In this document: piece after piece, positions 21,846 through 35,771 of the stretch
Numbering within the stretch: position 1 is the stretch's first letter
Layout: each line of letters starts with the position of its first letter
From: Rostrohypoxylon terebratum
Lineage: Eukaryota > Ascomycota > Sordariomycetes > Xylariales > Hypoxylaceae
Assembly: GCA_022497145.1 (NCBI GenBank)
Contig: MU385869.1
Location: 248,001 to 312,000 of the forward strand
Length of the DNA: 64,000 nt
Direction of reading: 5' to 3'
Translations under genes and position numbers: made by a program
Notes under the pieces: model-generated
Databases searched by the model: none
Seen by the model: only the letters and a program-made list of their open reading frames with translations
What the model was told of the DNA's origin: nothing

Positions 21846-21934
21846 CCCCTAACCCTAACCCCAGCCCTAACCCATTCATGGTAGGGAATCAAAGGTTAGG
21901 GTTAGTACTCACAGGGAAGAATCAGGATTAGGGT
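21846..21934. repeat. Interstitial telomere-like repeats (CCCTAA ... TTAGGG)
   Basis: About 35 bp after the aminotransferase stop lies a C-rich stretch of near-perfect CCCTAA units (21846-21873, with one variant CCCCAGCCCTAA). It is followed by GGTTAGGGTTAG (21894-21905) and one GATTAGGG (about 21926-21933). TTAGGG is the telomere repeat of most filamentous fungi. The order is C-rich then G-rich, an inverted arrangement able to fold back. Confidence 0.75.
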
Positions 21935-23068
21935 TCATGAGGCTAATCACATGCAAACCCAACTTCCTGGACCGCCACGTGGGTAGTCTGGCACGCATAA
22001 ATTTCGCATCCAATAAAACCGAAGACAATTGATACCTTCGCAATTTTTATGAAATTTGCAAAGAGAAAGGAATCGAAACTTACTCAATTCTAAGCCGTAA
22101 TTTCTAGGGTTTTCTATTTTTAGGAAAATTTGCCCCTATCATGGATCCGCAAAATCGGTTAAATCCCACGCGATGGGTTGCAAGGATTCAAACATCGAAT
22201 AATTCTCCTATCTCTAGATCTCTAGATAAGATCCACTCTCAAGATAACAGCAAGTATTAGTACATACTTCAAATAATACCCCTTCTTTCTTTCGAATAGC
22301 TTAGCGGTCGAGTTTCTTGGTAGGACTTTACTACCTGTGATATCCTTTCTCGGAGACCAGCTCCGATTCTCAAGGCAAAATGCAACCGTTGATATTTACT
22401 AACCTTTACTAACCTTTTCATGGCTTATAATACTCCTAACTGGGTATAATATCATAGCATGATATTTTAATGGAACAAAAGATTAACGATAAAACCTAAT
22501 ATTGAAGAATAAAGACCTCGCATGTATGTATTACGTAAACATCGTCAGGTCCATCGATGATAGAAGAAAGTAGGAGTACGTATCATTGTGTCATGTGCTT
22601 ACAAATGGATTACATTAGATGAGATTCCCAGCCAAGCCAGCAGCCAGGACATAAAAGTTGATTATGTAACATCTTACGAAGATATCCGTCGTATTAGTCA
22701 CCCTGAACTAAATACTTAAAGTCTTATGTAATCATTAAAATGCAAGAAATATTTTTAACATTTTACTACCTCAGTGTATTCAATGAATATTCTATCTAAC
22801 CTAATGGATATGTACGAAGTAAAAACGGCGTTTATTCTTTGTAACTCTCCTATCAACGCATTACGCATTACGCATCTCTCGTCTTTTACGTCTTAAGGTA
22901 AAGGATGCTTATTCAACATCATTTCCGTCCTCGTTACCATCTAAGTCGGTCGGGTGATCTACCCGATTGCCTCCCCACGCCCTTCCGATGCCAGGTCCAT
23001 TACCAACAGATAATGTCTAGAAATCATTATCCTTAGCCAAGGTACAGACCGTACCAATCCTTCACTCC
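21935..23068. other. AT-rich intergenic region between convergent genes
   Basis: Together with the telomere-like stretch, about 1.26 kb between the aminotransferase and the PDR transporter stop codons. It is AT-rich with no open frame that resembles a gene. It holds a short direct repeat (ACGCATTACGCAT, about 22858-22874). Confidence 0.6.
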
Positions 23069-26000
23069 TTAAGGAGCCGTTCGTTTGAATGGCTTCCTCA
23101 GAACGCCCACAAACTTGCCTAGAGTGCCAAAAACACGACCAAGCCCGAAGCTCCAACCGCGAACACGCACCGTGTAGATGAAGAAGTACACGAGCATCCA
23201 GTTGGAGAAACAGAAAGCTAGGAATATCCCAAAGTCTAAGTAAATCCCAATGTTAGAATCGTACTCTCATAAAATCGGGGGTTTTGATGATAGATGCAAG
23301 AACTTACTTCGCCATTTATCATCAGAACTGATGTTGAGTGTCGTGAGATATTGGTTACCATTACTATAAGGGCAATAGTGGCAATCGCTAGTGGCGTCGG
23401 GATTGAGTAAATAACCCCCAGCAGTTTGCGCGAATTCACCTGCGTATGACTGGCAGGTCTGGTTTTGAGGTACATCAAATCGTGCGGTTTCTGACGAGGC
23501 ACATTGAACGGGAACGCCGTCAAGAGTGGCAGCAAGCATACCGCCAATCCAATACGTAGCCGGGTTCGCCCAGTACACCCATGACCTCCAGAATATATTA
23601 AGCATGGAGTAGGACTGCACCACACCATTAAAAAGGCCAAACATGACGAAAAAGAACGGCAGAACGTTGGAGATGACGGTGAAACTAGGGGCAAAAGCGC
23701 AAATCCACTGGCCCCAGCTATTCATGTACAGAAACACGAGAACCGTCATCAAGAACGAATACCCTGCGACGAAGCTATCGCTGGCAAGGCCAGTAGGCCA
23801 GCACCATAACGCCCAGTAAATGACGCCAGAGAGGACGGCTGCGGGAAGCTCGGCGACGATGTTAGCCGTGCAGAAAGCAACCCAACCATAAATGCGGGAC
23901 GGGTATTCACGAGCTTCCCATAAAGCCATATTAGAGTCAAATTTAGGAACCACGGCATTGACGACGGTGGGGGGGATAGTGACGATCATGAAACTCGTGA
24001 ACATGCGGTTCTGCATGTCTTGGACTGTGTACCCGAGCTTCCAGAAAGTGAAACCGTTGAAAATACCGACAATTACCGCTACGAAGAATTTGCCGTACAA
24101 GTAAGGCGGGTCGCGCCAATATTGTCGGAACATACGCTTGGTTAATTCCACCGTCTGCTGCCATGTTGACGCCGCGTATTCTCTCTGCTGTTCCTTAGTG
24201 GGCTTAACGCCTTGCGATACCGTGCTGCGAACTCGTTTCAACCCGTCAATTTCTTCGAGAACCTTCTGTGCCTGTTCACTGCTTCTCCATTCCTCATTCC
24301 AGTCCACTTTAGTACCGTCAGGGCGTTTGTGCGGTCGGGCGGCAGTTTCGAGAATGAACTCGGCGACATTCTTGCCAGGAGGGCAAATAGCGCCACGATC
24401 GGCGAAGTACTTTATCACGTCCTTCCCATTCTCTCCAATAGGGCCAAAGTAGAATGTGTTTCCACCGGGATTCAGGGCAAGCACCATATCAAACTGTTGA
24501 ATTAGTACTGAACTAGGCTGGTGAATGGTGCAAACAATTGCTTGGCCAGCGGCACAGAGTTTCTTCAGGAAAGAGACAATGGAATAAGCAGATTGGGAGT
24601 CAAGGCCAGAGGTGGGTTCGTCGAGAAATAGGAGCAAGGACGGCTTAGCAGCGAGTTCAACACCGATAGTAAGTCGCTTGCGCAACTCAACGCCGAGTGA
24701 ACCGATGATCGCATCTTGAAGGTCATTGAGCTCCAGAAGATCGATAATCTTATCCACGTACGCGATCTTTTCGGCTCGAGGGATGGATGCATCTTGTCGT
24801 AGAAGTGCCGAGAACTCAATCGCTTCACGAATAGTTTGCGTCTTATCATGGAGATCCCCTTGAAGACAAAAACCTGTGTTACGCTGAAACTCAGGTCCTA
24901 GAGGCTTGCCGTCGACGAACATTTCGCCAGATATTACGCCAACCCGTTGGCGCTGGGCCAGGGTATTAAGCAGAGTTGACTTTCCAGCACCAGATGCGCC
25001 CATAAGCGCAACCATGATCCCGGGTTTAGCATAGCCGCTGACCTTATTCAAGAGCTTGCGCTGGCCTCCGAGGTATGGCACAGTGTACTCCACGTCTCTC
25101 CAGGTAAAAATCGAGTCGCTCTTCGTAAGTTGTTCCAAAGCCTCATTCTGCTCTTCTGCGGTAGCCTTTGAATCGCCAACTCTGGTCGCTGAAGATCCGC
25201 TACTATCGGCGCCCTCATTCTTCTCAACATCAGACGGCGCAGCAGCTTTCTGTGCTAGTTCCATAGCTCGCTTACTTTTCTTAAAGATCAGTGCGCCGCC
25301 TCCTTCGGATGAGAAATCGAACATCTCGGTCGCCAAGACCGTAATGATGATGTACAAAACCATAAATGCAATAACAACACCAAAGTTGCGCCAAAGGTTT
25401 GATCGGCTATAGCTCAATGCAGTATCCAAATAATCGCTACCTGCGACAACTCGAGAGTTCGGTTTGGATCCCGAGAGCGCGCATCCTTGATATTCAGGCA
25501 CCACACCAGGACCCTGGGGCACAAGCTGTTGGGGAGCACACTCCATGATCCGGTTGGAAAGTTCGTTCGTCAAGACCGCTTCGAAACTGTAGGATATTGG
25601 ATTCACCCAGTAAAGCCAGCCAAACCAGATATAGTCATTCAAGAGCTGCGTCTTTGGAAGAACGTAGCCTGTATAAATGACGAGCAGGTTCAAAGCAAGA
25701 CTAGAAAAGCGGACGGCTGTGTTGATCTCAGGCGACAGGCTAGCAAACATCCGATACATAGCCGTAATCATTATCGTCGTCGTGTAAACGAATAGCATGT
25801 AAATCCAGAACTTGCTCACGTCGACATCGAGATTGGTCATGAAATACATTGCTACTCCAAATATACAGACCTGCACAAACACTACGGGGATGTCCTGGAT
25901 AACTCGGGCAACGACAACAGCAGATGGTCGGTAAAAGGCGTAGTCTCGATGACGAGATACGACTGTTCGTCCTGAGACCGCTCTCGCCAGCTCTGACAAT

Positions 26001-27829
26001 TGAAGCCAGCCAAGGAAAACAATAGAGAAGAACAATGCACCGCCACGTGTAAATGCGCCGGCAGTCGTAGCAGGTTGCTTATAATATATCGAACCGACGA
26101 TAAACCCGTTTGCCACAATAATGAAGAATTTCGTCCAGAGGGTAGCTTTATCACCAAACAGCAGCCAGAATTCTCGTTTTGTACACGCTAACACTTGGCG
26201 AGTGAATGAAACGGTATAGGGAGATTCTTTGCTGACATGTTTCGACTTGGAATTCCGCACCGCGCCCTCGAACCTTTTCGCATCTGCGTAATCGGTACGC
26301 TGCAGATGCTCCTCGTAGTCTCGAACATCAGCCAGTAGCTTTTGATAGTTTGGCGAATTGCGGAAGGCCTTCTCCAGTTCCTCAGCCGTCTTAGGCGCTC
26401 TATCCTCAAACCCAGGTCTGAACCTCCTTTCGTTCGGGTCGGTGACTGCAGTCAAAAAGTCCGCGGTAGTCTGTCTCTCCGGACACTCGAAGCCTAGGTC
26501 GATGAAGTACTGTTTGGCATCCTTAGCTGGCCCAGAAAATATCTGCCGGCCTTGATCTATGACCAGAACTTTGTCCATTAGCTCATAGATACCCTCGCCA
26601 GCTTGGTACAATGTCACGAGGGTGGTGCGATTACTGATGTCGGTCATGATACGAAGGGATTTGGCGTAATCAAGAGCAGTCGATGCGTCTAGTCCGCGCG
26701 TTGAATTATCCCAGGCCATGACAGTCGACTTCGATGCCAATGTCTCGGCAATTGACACTCGCTTGCGCTCGCCGCCAGACACACCTCGGATATACTCGTC
26801 GCCGATAAGGGTATACTTCGTGTGGCTAATACCAAAGATCTTCATCAAAGCGTTAGCAATGATTGGAATCTCTTCTTTTGCTCCCTTCTTCGTTTTGTTC
26901 ATGAGGGCGAATGTGAACGTCTGCCAGACGTTGAGGGAGGCAAAATGGATGTCGTCTTCGGGGTTGTAATTGACTTCACCCCGATACATCTGCTTCTGTT
27001 TATCGGCCGGTATACCTCCGTACGATATTTCTCCCTCGACGGCTGCGAAAGATTCGGTGTTGTTGCTGACGGCTTTGAGGAACGTGCTGCATCCTGAACC
27101 TGGACGACCCAAGACCAACATCATCTCGCCGTCTCGTACGCAACCAGTAAAATCGTTGATCAACGTCCGAGTTGGCGGTTTTCTTCCAAATCGAAGAGCG
27201 GGGATATAACGCGAGAGAATCTTGTACAAGTCGGGTCCAAATGTTCCAATTATCGCATCCGGGACAGTACGTACGAAGGAAGACGTGCTCTCAACCCCCT
27301 TTACGTTCAGATTCTTATAGATGACGCCTACTCGTTTTTCAGATCCATCTTCGGCTCTTTTTTCGAAGTGTCCCTCTCGCATGAATCTTCCCAGCTCAAA
27401 TTCATCTTCTTCCGTCTCAGACTTCTCGTCGTAATGGATATCACCAGCCTCATCTTGCTTCGTCTGCCGTCTGGATAAATTGCCGGCCGCCTCGCTACGG
27501 CGACTCCGAACTTGGGTCAGGTCGAATGGCTTACTAGCTTGGGTTTCTTGGGTCCTCGTCTTGTGTAATTGTGAGAGGTTATGCCGCAACACTTCCAATT
27601 CCTCTCTAGCCTCATTTTCATCGAGGCCGCCGACGTCGCGTTCACCCCAAGTGCCATCTTCGTTCCCGGTCGCAGGACCATCGGGTCCGTTACGCACTCC
27701 TTGTTCTCCTACACTTCCGTCCACGGGCGTTATGTCATCTGGATGTGTGGCATCACGATGCCACTGGTTGGTCTGCATCCCGACCTCTCTTCGGCGGAGG
27801 GCATCCCCACCCACGGCGGCAGCCCACAT
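23069..27829 (-). CDS. PDR-type (ABCG) ABC transporter, full length
   Basis: Predicted 1562-aa plasma-membrane exporter in two exons (27829..23308, 23235..23069). Layout is NBD-TMD-NBD-TMD. NBD1 has Walker A GRPGSGCS near residue 240, signature VSGGERKR and the fungal degenerate Walker B with Asp-Asn (VMAWDNSTRGLDAST). NBD2 has Walker A GASGAGKS near residue 944, signature LGVELRKRLTIGVEL and LLLFLDEPTSGLDS. Each half is followed by six hydrophobic segments, and the second has a long cysteine-containing outer loop (NPDATSDCHYCPYSNGNQYL). The 72-nt intron near the end is needed to add the last membrane helix and the basic tail (GRVFGTLGKFVGVLRKPFKR). The long acidic, Gln/Asp-rich N-terminus and its alternative Met18 leave the start uncertain. 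The closest type is the CDR1/PDR5 group; substrate unknown. It is convergent with the aminotransferase gene. Confidence 0.95.
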
Positions 27830-30800
27830 GGCCGTTGAGAGTTGGTTGATATTAAGACTCCCAAAAATGAAAGTTATTTGGTCACGGCCCGGAGAAAGTA
27901 CAATGGATTAAATAAAGGGACGGGCGGCACTAGCAGTTCCTGCCCACAACACCGGGCGCAATCGCAAATGACAAAGGTTTGGCAAGCCGTTTGTAACGCA
28001 ACGCAAATGTGGCAATATAGGGTTGAAGAGCAGCGATCAAACGCCACGAGAGATAAAACCTGACTACAGGGTGACGGTTGATCTTAAGAGACGGTCGATG
28101 AGATTGATTGATATTTAGGAGCCTAAGAAACTTTTCCTGCCTTCATGTGAAGGTTGATTGCTAATCAAGGAATTTTTTTTGGCGGAGATTAAGTTAACAA
28201 AGAATACGAAGGGGGCATAGGGATATGTGAGAACGAAGCATATTGAAGCTCGATCCACATCGGCCATCCACCGCCATCCACCACTACCCTTGATTGTTAA
28301 TCCGTCAAAGTCGTTGCGTTAGTTCCATTATCCGCCAATACACCCTCAACCGGCCGGGATCCCTAATTCATTCATCTTCCAGTTACACGAGCGATGAACC
28401 GAGCGTTTGGGCTCTCCACTTGCCATCCCTCACCCAATGGGTATGATAAGACAGCGCGGCCTAATGGTACAGTACATGCAATGTTGATAGGTCAAAATGT
28501 GCGGTATGGTTGTCCTTGACGGCTAGGGAGTTGGAATTGACTGATAACAACAATACCTTATGCGTTCCCGACATGTCGGTGAGATGGGGGTCAGACCGCT
28601 CAACAGACGTCAACCGGGTATACGGGCTAGATCCGCGCACATTGGCACCCTCTCTCCCCTGGAGAATATTTTATTTGGCTAGCACCGGCATAAGTGGCGC
28701 ACCCCGCCGTACATAATAGAAGTACGCAGAAGCACGAGATCGGCGATATTGGTATTGAACTACTTTTCTCTTAGCGGGCAATCTATGATTCATCTTCGCT
28801 TTACATAGTAAGAATGCTCTACTTCCTTCTAAAAGTTGGGGCCACATCGGTGTTAAAGTATGGACTTTACGGCACCAAGACGGCAAAGATCCCGGACGTA
28901 TACCCACATCCATAGATAGGCAGCAGATAGGTAACTCCCTGCTATGCAAGGCTGACTCACTAGGTATATTATCTCGGAACTTTCGGTTCAAAAAGACCCA
29001 TCTCAACTATACTTAAGCCCTAGATCCCCGTCATCGTGGGTCTTGCATGTAAGTCCCATTGAGCCCTCAAATTTCATTCGGCCGCTCAAGAATCTAGCGG
29101 CCAATTAAATCTACGATATCGGGCGGAATTGCTATTGCCGCTTATAAACCCAGACCTAGCTGCATCTTGGAAACCCCCGTCCAGGTCTCTGGAACTTCCA
29201 TTGCGACTATTATCATGTGAATATAGAAAGGGTTAATGGCCCTCAACAGCTTACGGACAAGATTCAGCCTTCTGCTCATCGAAACGAATAGAAATTTTAA
29301 GCAACCCCCACCTCCAAACCGCCGATTTTCATCGGAATGTCAGAACCACGTATCTCCGTAATAGAACTTTGGAACATCTAGCGGTGGTGACAACTTCGGC
29401 ATTGACTCTTGATGTCGAAATTACGTTGATAAGATCACCGTAGAAAGAGCTAAAAGTCGGCAATTTCACCGACTAGGAGATTGGGTACTGCGAATATGGC
29501 CAAAATGGCCGGTGGATGACGATAGTGACGATCGGGACTAGCTAATGGGTTCACATTTCCCCATATTACAAAGGCAATTAAGGTCAAACTTTTCCCCATT
29601 TCCTCTTACCCGACACTTCTACGCTGCTTACAAATCATAAATATGCATATTTGCCCAAGACATGGGACAATTGATCGCACGTTTAATCCTCCAATACGCC
29701 TAGATAACCTCAAGAAATTCTTCCACATCACCTATCCTAAAATATAGAACAATATTGACCAGGTACATAATAGCTCGCTTTTCCGTCAGACAAAGCGATA
29801 GCATTGACAGAAAGAGGACCATAGAACTATTACGCCACCTCCGAGTGATATTGGTAGAAGATTACTGGCTTACTCATTGCCATTCTCTTCACCGGAGTTC
29901 ACAACTCTTATATCCGGAAGACAATGAGGCATAAAGCTCTCCAAGTGTGGCGCCTATAAATGAATCACCCCATTGCGCCATTTACCAATATATCGCCCTT
30001 TTGGTAGGCTTTGTATGACTCCAGGAACGAGTCCGAGTGATCACATTGTGCGATAACATTCTGACATTCTAAGTCTCCGAACGCAGAATCCATGTACTGA
30101 TCAGGTTCGTGTGCCGGGCTGCTGGGTTGAGAATGATATTCCTGCGCAATATGACAACCTTTTTCAGCTTTGGTCACAAACCTCGCATATAATTACTTTT
30201 CCTTTGGTCTCGGAGTTTTTCGGAGTAAATACCTCGATATCCCCAAAATGCGATGCACCTTTTCTTTTCTAAAACATCTTCATACGCTTATCAATGGTTT
30301 TCTTGAAATTTGCTCGACCTGCTCGATCGCGACAGAACACTTGACTCATTGCTCGACATAAGCTCTCACATACACTACATGAATCTTGTCAATTCAAGGT
30401 CTACCCCTGTTTTTCTCCACATTCCCATCCACCAATCAAATTGATGTAACTTTCCACATCGGGAAGTTCTTCTAATACCTCGGTCTCAGCTCTTCAATAT
30501 CGATGTCACAAAAGAACTCTGAACAGGAGCAATTTGGCGTTATTGACGTTCAGAGTAATGCTACGCCATACTAAGAAACGGAGTAAGGTATCGGCCTCGC
30601 CTCACTACCTACTCAGTAGTATGAGTTTTTCTTTTGTCAGACGGCACTCTAGCTCTGCTCCCGTCCAAGAGTACTCCAGACGTCTTAAAGCCTTAAAGCA
30701 CCTGAAGAACTATAGATGTTTAGATAGACGCACTTCGCTCTACGACGTAAAATACGTCATTAGTAGTAGCATAACTAGTGCAATAACTCCTTTGCTAGCT

Positions 30801-30879
30801 AAGGTAGGTAAATCAAGTTAGGTACTATAAGTATTAGAACATATAAATTCTCTTCTCTTAATGAAGAACTCCAGTCGGA
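27830..30879. other. 3 kb intergenic region
   Basis: Upstream of the PDR transporter and downstream of the monooxygenase remnant. The first 250 bp next to the transporter ATG are probably its promoter. I see no gene: open frames at 28671-29006, 29965-30177 and 30534-30821 are short, without recognisable motifs or good splice extensions. Confidence 0.55.
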
Positions 30880-32941
30880 TCAGTGGGAAAAGGGGCGCAT
30901 CCTCAGAGTCTCATCATCCTCCGGTTGGTTCAGAGGAGGAAAGTCAATAAACCTTGGTTCGATGTACCAAGCTGGATCACCAGCCCATTCATTATCTCCT
31001 TCTCCTTGCATGTGAGTAATGCTGGATCCATTACCTAGCCACCTCATCCTATTTTCCCCAGCACCTTCGATGCTTTCGAAGTCGAAGTCTTCCCATCTCG
31101 GTGCTCTTAAGGCTTCGAGCGCATGAAGTGTACTTCCTGGCCATAGACCTGTAATTCGATCACCCGAACCGCCCTCGCTCTTATACCAGCTGTGGCAGGG
31201 GTCTGTGTAAACGGTCTTCTTGAAATACTCATGACAAAACTCAGTCCAATCGTTGATGCGTTCAGGCTTGATGCACAACGTTGCGTAGTCCTCCTTTTGC
31301 AACTTCCGGATACACTTGATGATGTAGTCTCCTTCATTCTCCAGGATCGCCGTAAGGGACCCAGATCCAATCGCCGAATTAGGCCCTAGCATGATGAAGA
31401 AGTTGGGGAACGAGTCCACCGCCATTGAGAGGTAAGCAGTGGGGAAGGGCGTAAAACGCGACTTTAACGACAGGCCACCGCGTCCGTAGATAGGGAAAGG
31501 TGGCGCGGACGAAGCATTGAACCCGGTAGCACAAACAAGAGCATCGAGCTCGACCTTGCGGCCGAATTTCAGGGTCACACCTGTAGATGTTATGGCTTCC
31601 ACAGGATCCGTGATGAAATCCACATTGTCTTCAACCAAAGCCTCGAGATAGCCCGGCCCTGGCGAAGGACGTCGACATCCGACACTGAAAGAGGGGATTA
31701 GGAAATCTGCGATTTCTGGCTTTTTAGATAGCCTCTCCTTCATTGCTGCCCTAGACTCGTTGACAGCCATACGCTGTAAGTCGGACCCCTCATCGAGACT
31801 TCGTGTATGGTCCCACCGTCTAACTCGATGAGTTTTCGAAATTTGTGATATATTTTCGGATTCTTGGCCCATTCTTCACGTTGTTCAGGCGAGACTTGCG
31901 AATATTTGTCAATTCTTCACTCCGAATTTGAGTTCTGGATGATTGGCACCTACAGTCAATAATGTTTGGATCCATTCCAAGTTTCCTCATCACGTCTATG
32001 ATTGTCAGCGCCGAGGTCCCGAGTATCTCAAAAAGGGGCACATATACTCTCTCCAAATGGGCTCATGACCCATGCCTGATTTCTAACGAAGCACGATAGC
32101 TTCGCTCCCTCGACTTTTTGGAGGCAGGGCACGATTTGTATGCCGCTAGACCCGTTGCCGAGGACCCCGATCCTCTTATTCCTGAAGTCGTAGCTGATGA
32201 TTGGTGAGCAAATGAAACCACTGTGTTATACAATTCTTAACGAACCTTTCATTCCACCTTGCCGAGTGCATAACTTCCCCCTTAAAAGACTTGAAGCCTG
32301 GGATATCGGGCCAAGCAGGGTCACTCAGGTTTCCCCTAGCCGCGACCAGCACGTCGGCATCATCTTCGAATCTCTCATTCGTGTCCGTTCTGAGGACATT
32401 CAAAATCCTGCCTGGAGTTAGTATTCGACAGCGGGCATTTCCAGAATGGTTGGATTGTCAATGACCATTTCTTTCTACTATCATCCCAACGACATGACTC
32501 TACCTTATGTAACAGCTTCACATGTCTAAGCACCCCATATTTCTCAGCTGTGCTATGGAGATATGCACAAATTTCGCTTGCAGGGGCGTAGAAAGCGGAC
32601 CAATTAGTATTCGGGTTGAAAGTGTATTGGTACGAGTGTGCTGGAACGTCGCATGCGCAGCCTAGCATGTGTCAGTTAAATGAAATGCAAGAGGCTACCT
32701 ATTTCTGCCCCATATATGATCGCTTCTTACCAGGATACCTATTCACCCACCACGTGCCACCTACAGATTCCTCCTTCTCGTAGATCCGGAAATTGACGTT
32801 TCGTATGCGCTGCGGTATGCGGATGCCGAGGTAGATCCCGGAATAGCCGGCCCCTATCACCCGGACCTTGATGGGGCGCTGGCCTTCTATGGGCGTGCTT
32901 TTAAGTCGTAAGCCGGGTGTGGAGAAGTCGGTTGAGCCCAT
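30880..32941 (-). pseudogene. Baeyer-Villiger-type FAD monooxygenase, interrupted by frame breaks
   Basis: Remnant of a FAD/NADPH monooxygenase of the cyclohexanone/4-hydroxyacetophenone monooxygenase type. Segments: 32941..32731, 32661..32466, 32407..32246, 32193..32048, 31949..30880. The FAD motif GAGYSGIYLGIR and GGTWWVNRYPG lie in the first segments. The Baeyer-Villiger fingerprint FKGEVMHSARW is in the third and the NADPH motif GNGSSG in the fourth; the C-terminal half (from DLQRMAVNESR) is well preserved. Two breaks cannot be removed by introns: near 31910-31925 the frame hits a stop and must shift by one base, and near 31780-31793 it must shift again. The intron donor at 32465 (GTCATT) is also weak. 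Most motif residues are intact, so loss is probably recent, unless these are sequence errors. An intact relative would insert oxygen next to a ketone, often in secondary metabolism; no such cluster is visible. Confidence 0.72.
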
Positions 32942-35771
32942 CGTAGCAGATATACCTCTATTCCAATGTAATCGATATCCGGGAAGAAAAAGAAGCAATT
33001 TAAAAGACCGGGTCTTCCAGTTAATCTATCTCTCACATCTTGTTGTTGTGCCGCGCCGTGACGCCTCCGAATCCTACGATACTGCTTCCCCGCACCCTTA
33101 CTAACCCCGAATTTGGGTATGACGGCCGGCACTTGTAACATATCGTCCGGTCTCGAACGAAGAAATTATGTTCCTCAACGGCGCATTATACGTGGGGAAA
33201 TAAACAAAACTAGTACGTATGTGGTGCTTACGATCTGGAAAACCGGTTGGATCGTCGCCACCCCTTTCTCGATCTGAATCTCAATGACGGCTACATACGA
33301 TATTGCCGAAAGATCCTGAGATAACTAGGACAATATGTTCCCTCAGACTCCCCACGACTCCTCATTCGGAAACTGCTCACACGGCCTTAGCTTTGAAATA
33401 GATAGCTACAGGCTATTGCATTTCAACTAGATTCTCAATCAATTTGCTACGATGGTAACAGCTAGCTGGTTACATTTCCAAAGTTACCATCTACTACCGT
33501 GAAATCAAGAGTCGCATAGGGAGGTCTCTCTCAAACTCTCCAAGACTACCTCCTTTTGCAATGTCGGGGGTAAGGGAAGTCGGTATGTCTGTACAATTGA
33601 TGTTACTAGTCGTCCATCTTGAACAAATGCTTGAGGTTTCTGACCTCGGGTTTTCTACACGAAGTCATTACCGAATCGCTTTGGAAGGTCGAGGACTAAC
33701 CTACTGTATCTCCCCGCACCGGCAGTTTGTTTACTTCAAAACCCTCAATCCACTAAGAGATAGCATAAGGAAAATTACACAAACATTATGAAATATCTTG
33801 ATATGCAACGTCTTGATCGCTAAACTAAATACTTCATATATTAAGTTCCATGTGAGAGAGTCCACGGGGAAGATTTAGAGTCGAACTTGAAGTATCTCGA
33901 GCGTGTGAAAGGGAAAGATATCATATACCTATCTGACATGGGCTTGCTGACTAAAGATGAGCTGTGATTCACTTGAATGGTGGGACTGATAAATATATTA
34001 TAAAGGAAATGCACATAAGCACCAAGGCAGAAACTTTCTTGAGCAGGTAGCGTATATATAGCGATGGACACCTTTGGCCGTTTTCAAAAAGTGGTCAAGA
34101 TGTTAATGATGTTAATTCGTATACGGTTGAATTCAGTACTGTAATGTAAATAAATTGAATTCTGTAAGATTCGACGACGAGTGGCATTGCCACAATTTGT
34201 AGGATGTGCGAAAGTCTTTTTATGTGTAGATTTCCAAATGAGCTAGGTTAGATGATAGAGTTCTTAATTCAATGGTGCGCATGTCTTCGCAGTATGTTCA
34301 TACCATAGGTTGACATACTGAGGTTGACATACTGAGGTTGACATATTAAAATTTAAAACTCATCACTAAAAATATGACGCTTAGGTATAATGGATGCTTA
34401 CCAGCTACTTAAGCAAGCCCGCTTAAGGGGCATGAAGATTGAATAAGCTAATTAATAGTAGCTGTTCCCCTAGTCTGAGTCAGGGCTGTGGGGTTGGCGA
34501 CCTGAGGACCAAAATCCGCTCGAAGACGGAATGGGCCAATGGGGGACCAAGATGGCGGACCGTGTTCCGTAATACAATTCCAGTGGTGTGGTTCTCTGTG
34601 GTCCTCTGTGGTTCTTTGGCGACGCCGTAGGACGAGACTGGTCGACTGGTCGGACGAAGACGTGCGATCGCTGCAGGGAGTCTGGGAGTTTAGAGGGATC
34701 GGCGCATGTGTTGTATCTGATATTTCTGATTCAGTCATTCGATATACACGTGTACAAATATTCTTTTATATCTTGGTCCACGATGGACAGACGATAACTG
34801 CGAACGTGGAATGACATCAGCGATGCGTGTCTGAGGCGAAATTCGGGGATCTCGAAGCACATCATTTAGAGGGTCTAGGGCTATTTTGTACTTGTACCTG
34901 GACAGCAGGTGGACACTGCTCAGTGGCAGAGTGGACAGTAAGCCAGTACTAGGTACGTACTGCCACGTACTAGTACCTAAGTTTGGGATCTTACTAGGTA
35001 GGTACTGTCCGGGTACTTATCTTTGGATCTTTGAATCCTTGGATCTTTGGACGAAAGACACTCGAGCCCCCTCGAATGAACCCCTCCCGCTCTTTCGCAA
35101 TTTGGTGACAACGTTTGGATGACGTGCATAATGTTATCTCGAGGCGCGGAATCAGGAAGATTAGAACCTTCGAAGATTGGAAGATTAGAAAATTGGAAAA
35201 TGAATCGCCTTATCAGAAAAGACGTACTATGTATTATAGTAGTCTATTAATAGTAGGCAGCGAATTCTTGCATTATCATGAACCTGGCAACTTGGATGGT
35301 TTTGGTCTTGGTCTTGATGAGAAAGTAGTATTACAAAGTTACTAGACTGTTCAGACTGCAACGGCATCAAAATAAACGAGATTGAAAATTTGAGAAGTGA
35401 TATCAGTTTAAATAAGATTCCGGGGTCTCAATAAGTCAAGGGATACTTGAAGTATCTTTTTTAACTCCTCCCCATCTTTCTCGCTCGTTCTAACTTCTGC
35501 CCGTCTTTTTTTTTGTGTCCGTCCCTACGGACTATCTGTACTTGGCCTAGCGCCACGCTATCTCAGGTACCTAATGGAGGTAGCGCGTGTATAGCGCCTA
35601 CCGGATGATCGTTGAACTATTATCAATTGTCCAACCTTGGAAGTTGTCAGTTCTACAAACATACAAAGTAAGGTTCTCCAGGGCTGGCACTTGCGGTTTT
35701 AGCAAGGTACCAGTGAATCTTAAAGGGGAACGGACCTACCTAGGCTGCTAGGTAAGACCTAGGTATAATAC

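Noticed and set aside
30880..32047. Rescuing the monooxygenase frame with extra introns
   Set aside because: No GT-AG pair of correct phase removes the stop near 31912 or the shift near 31787, so frame breaks are the simpler reading.
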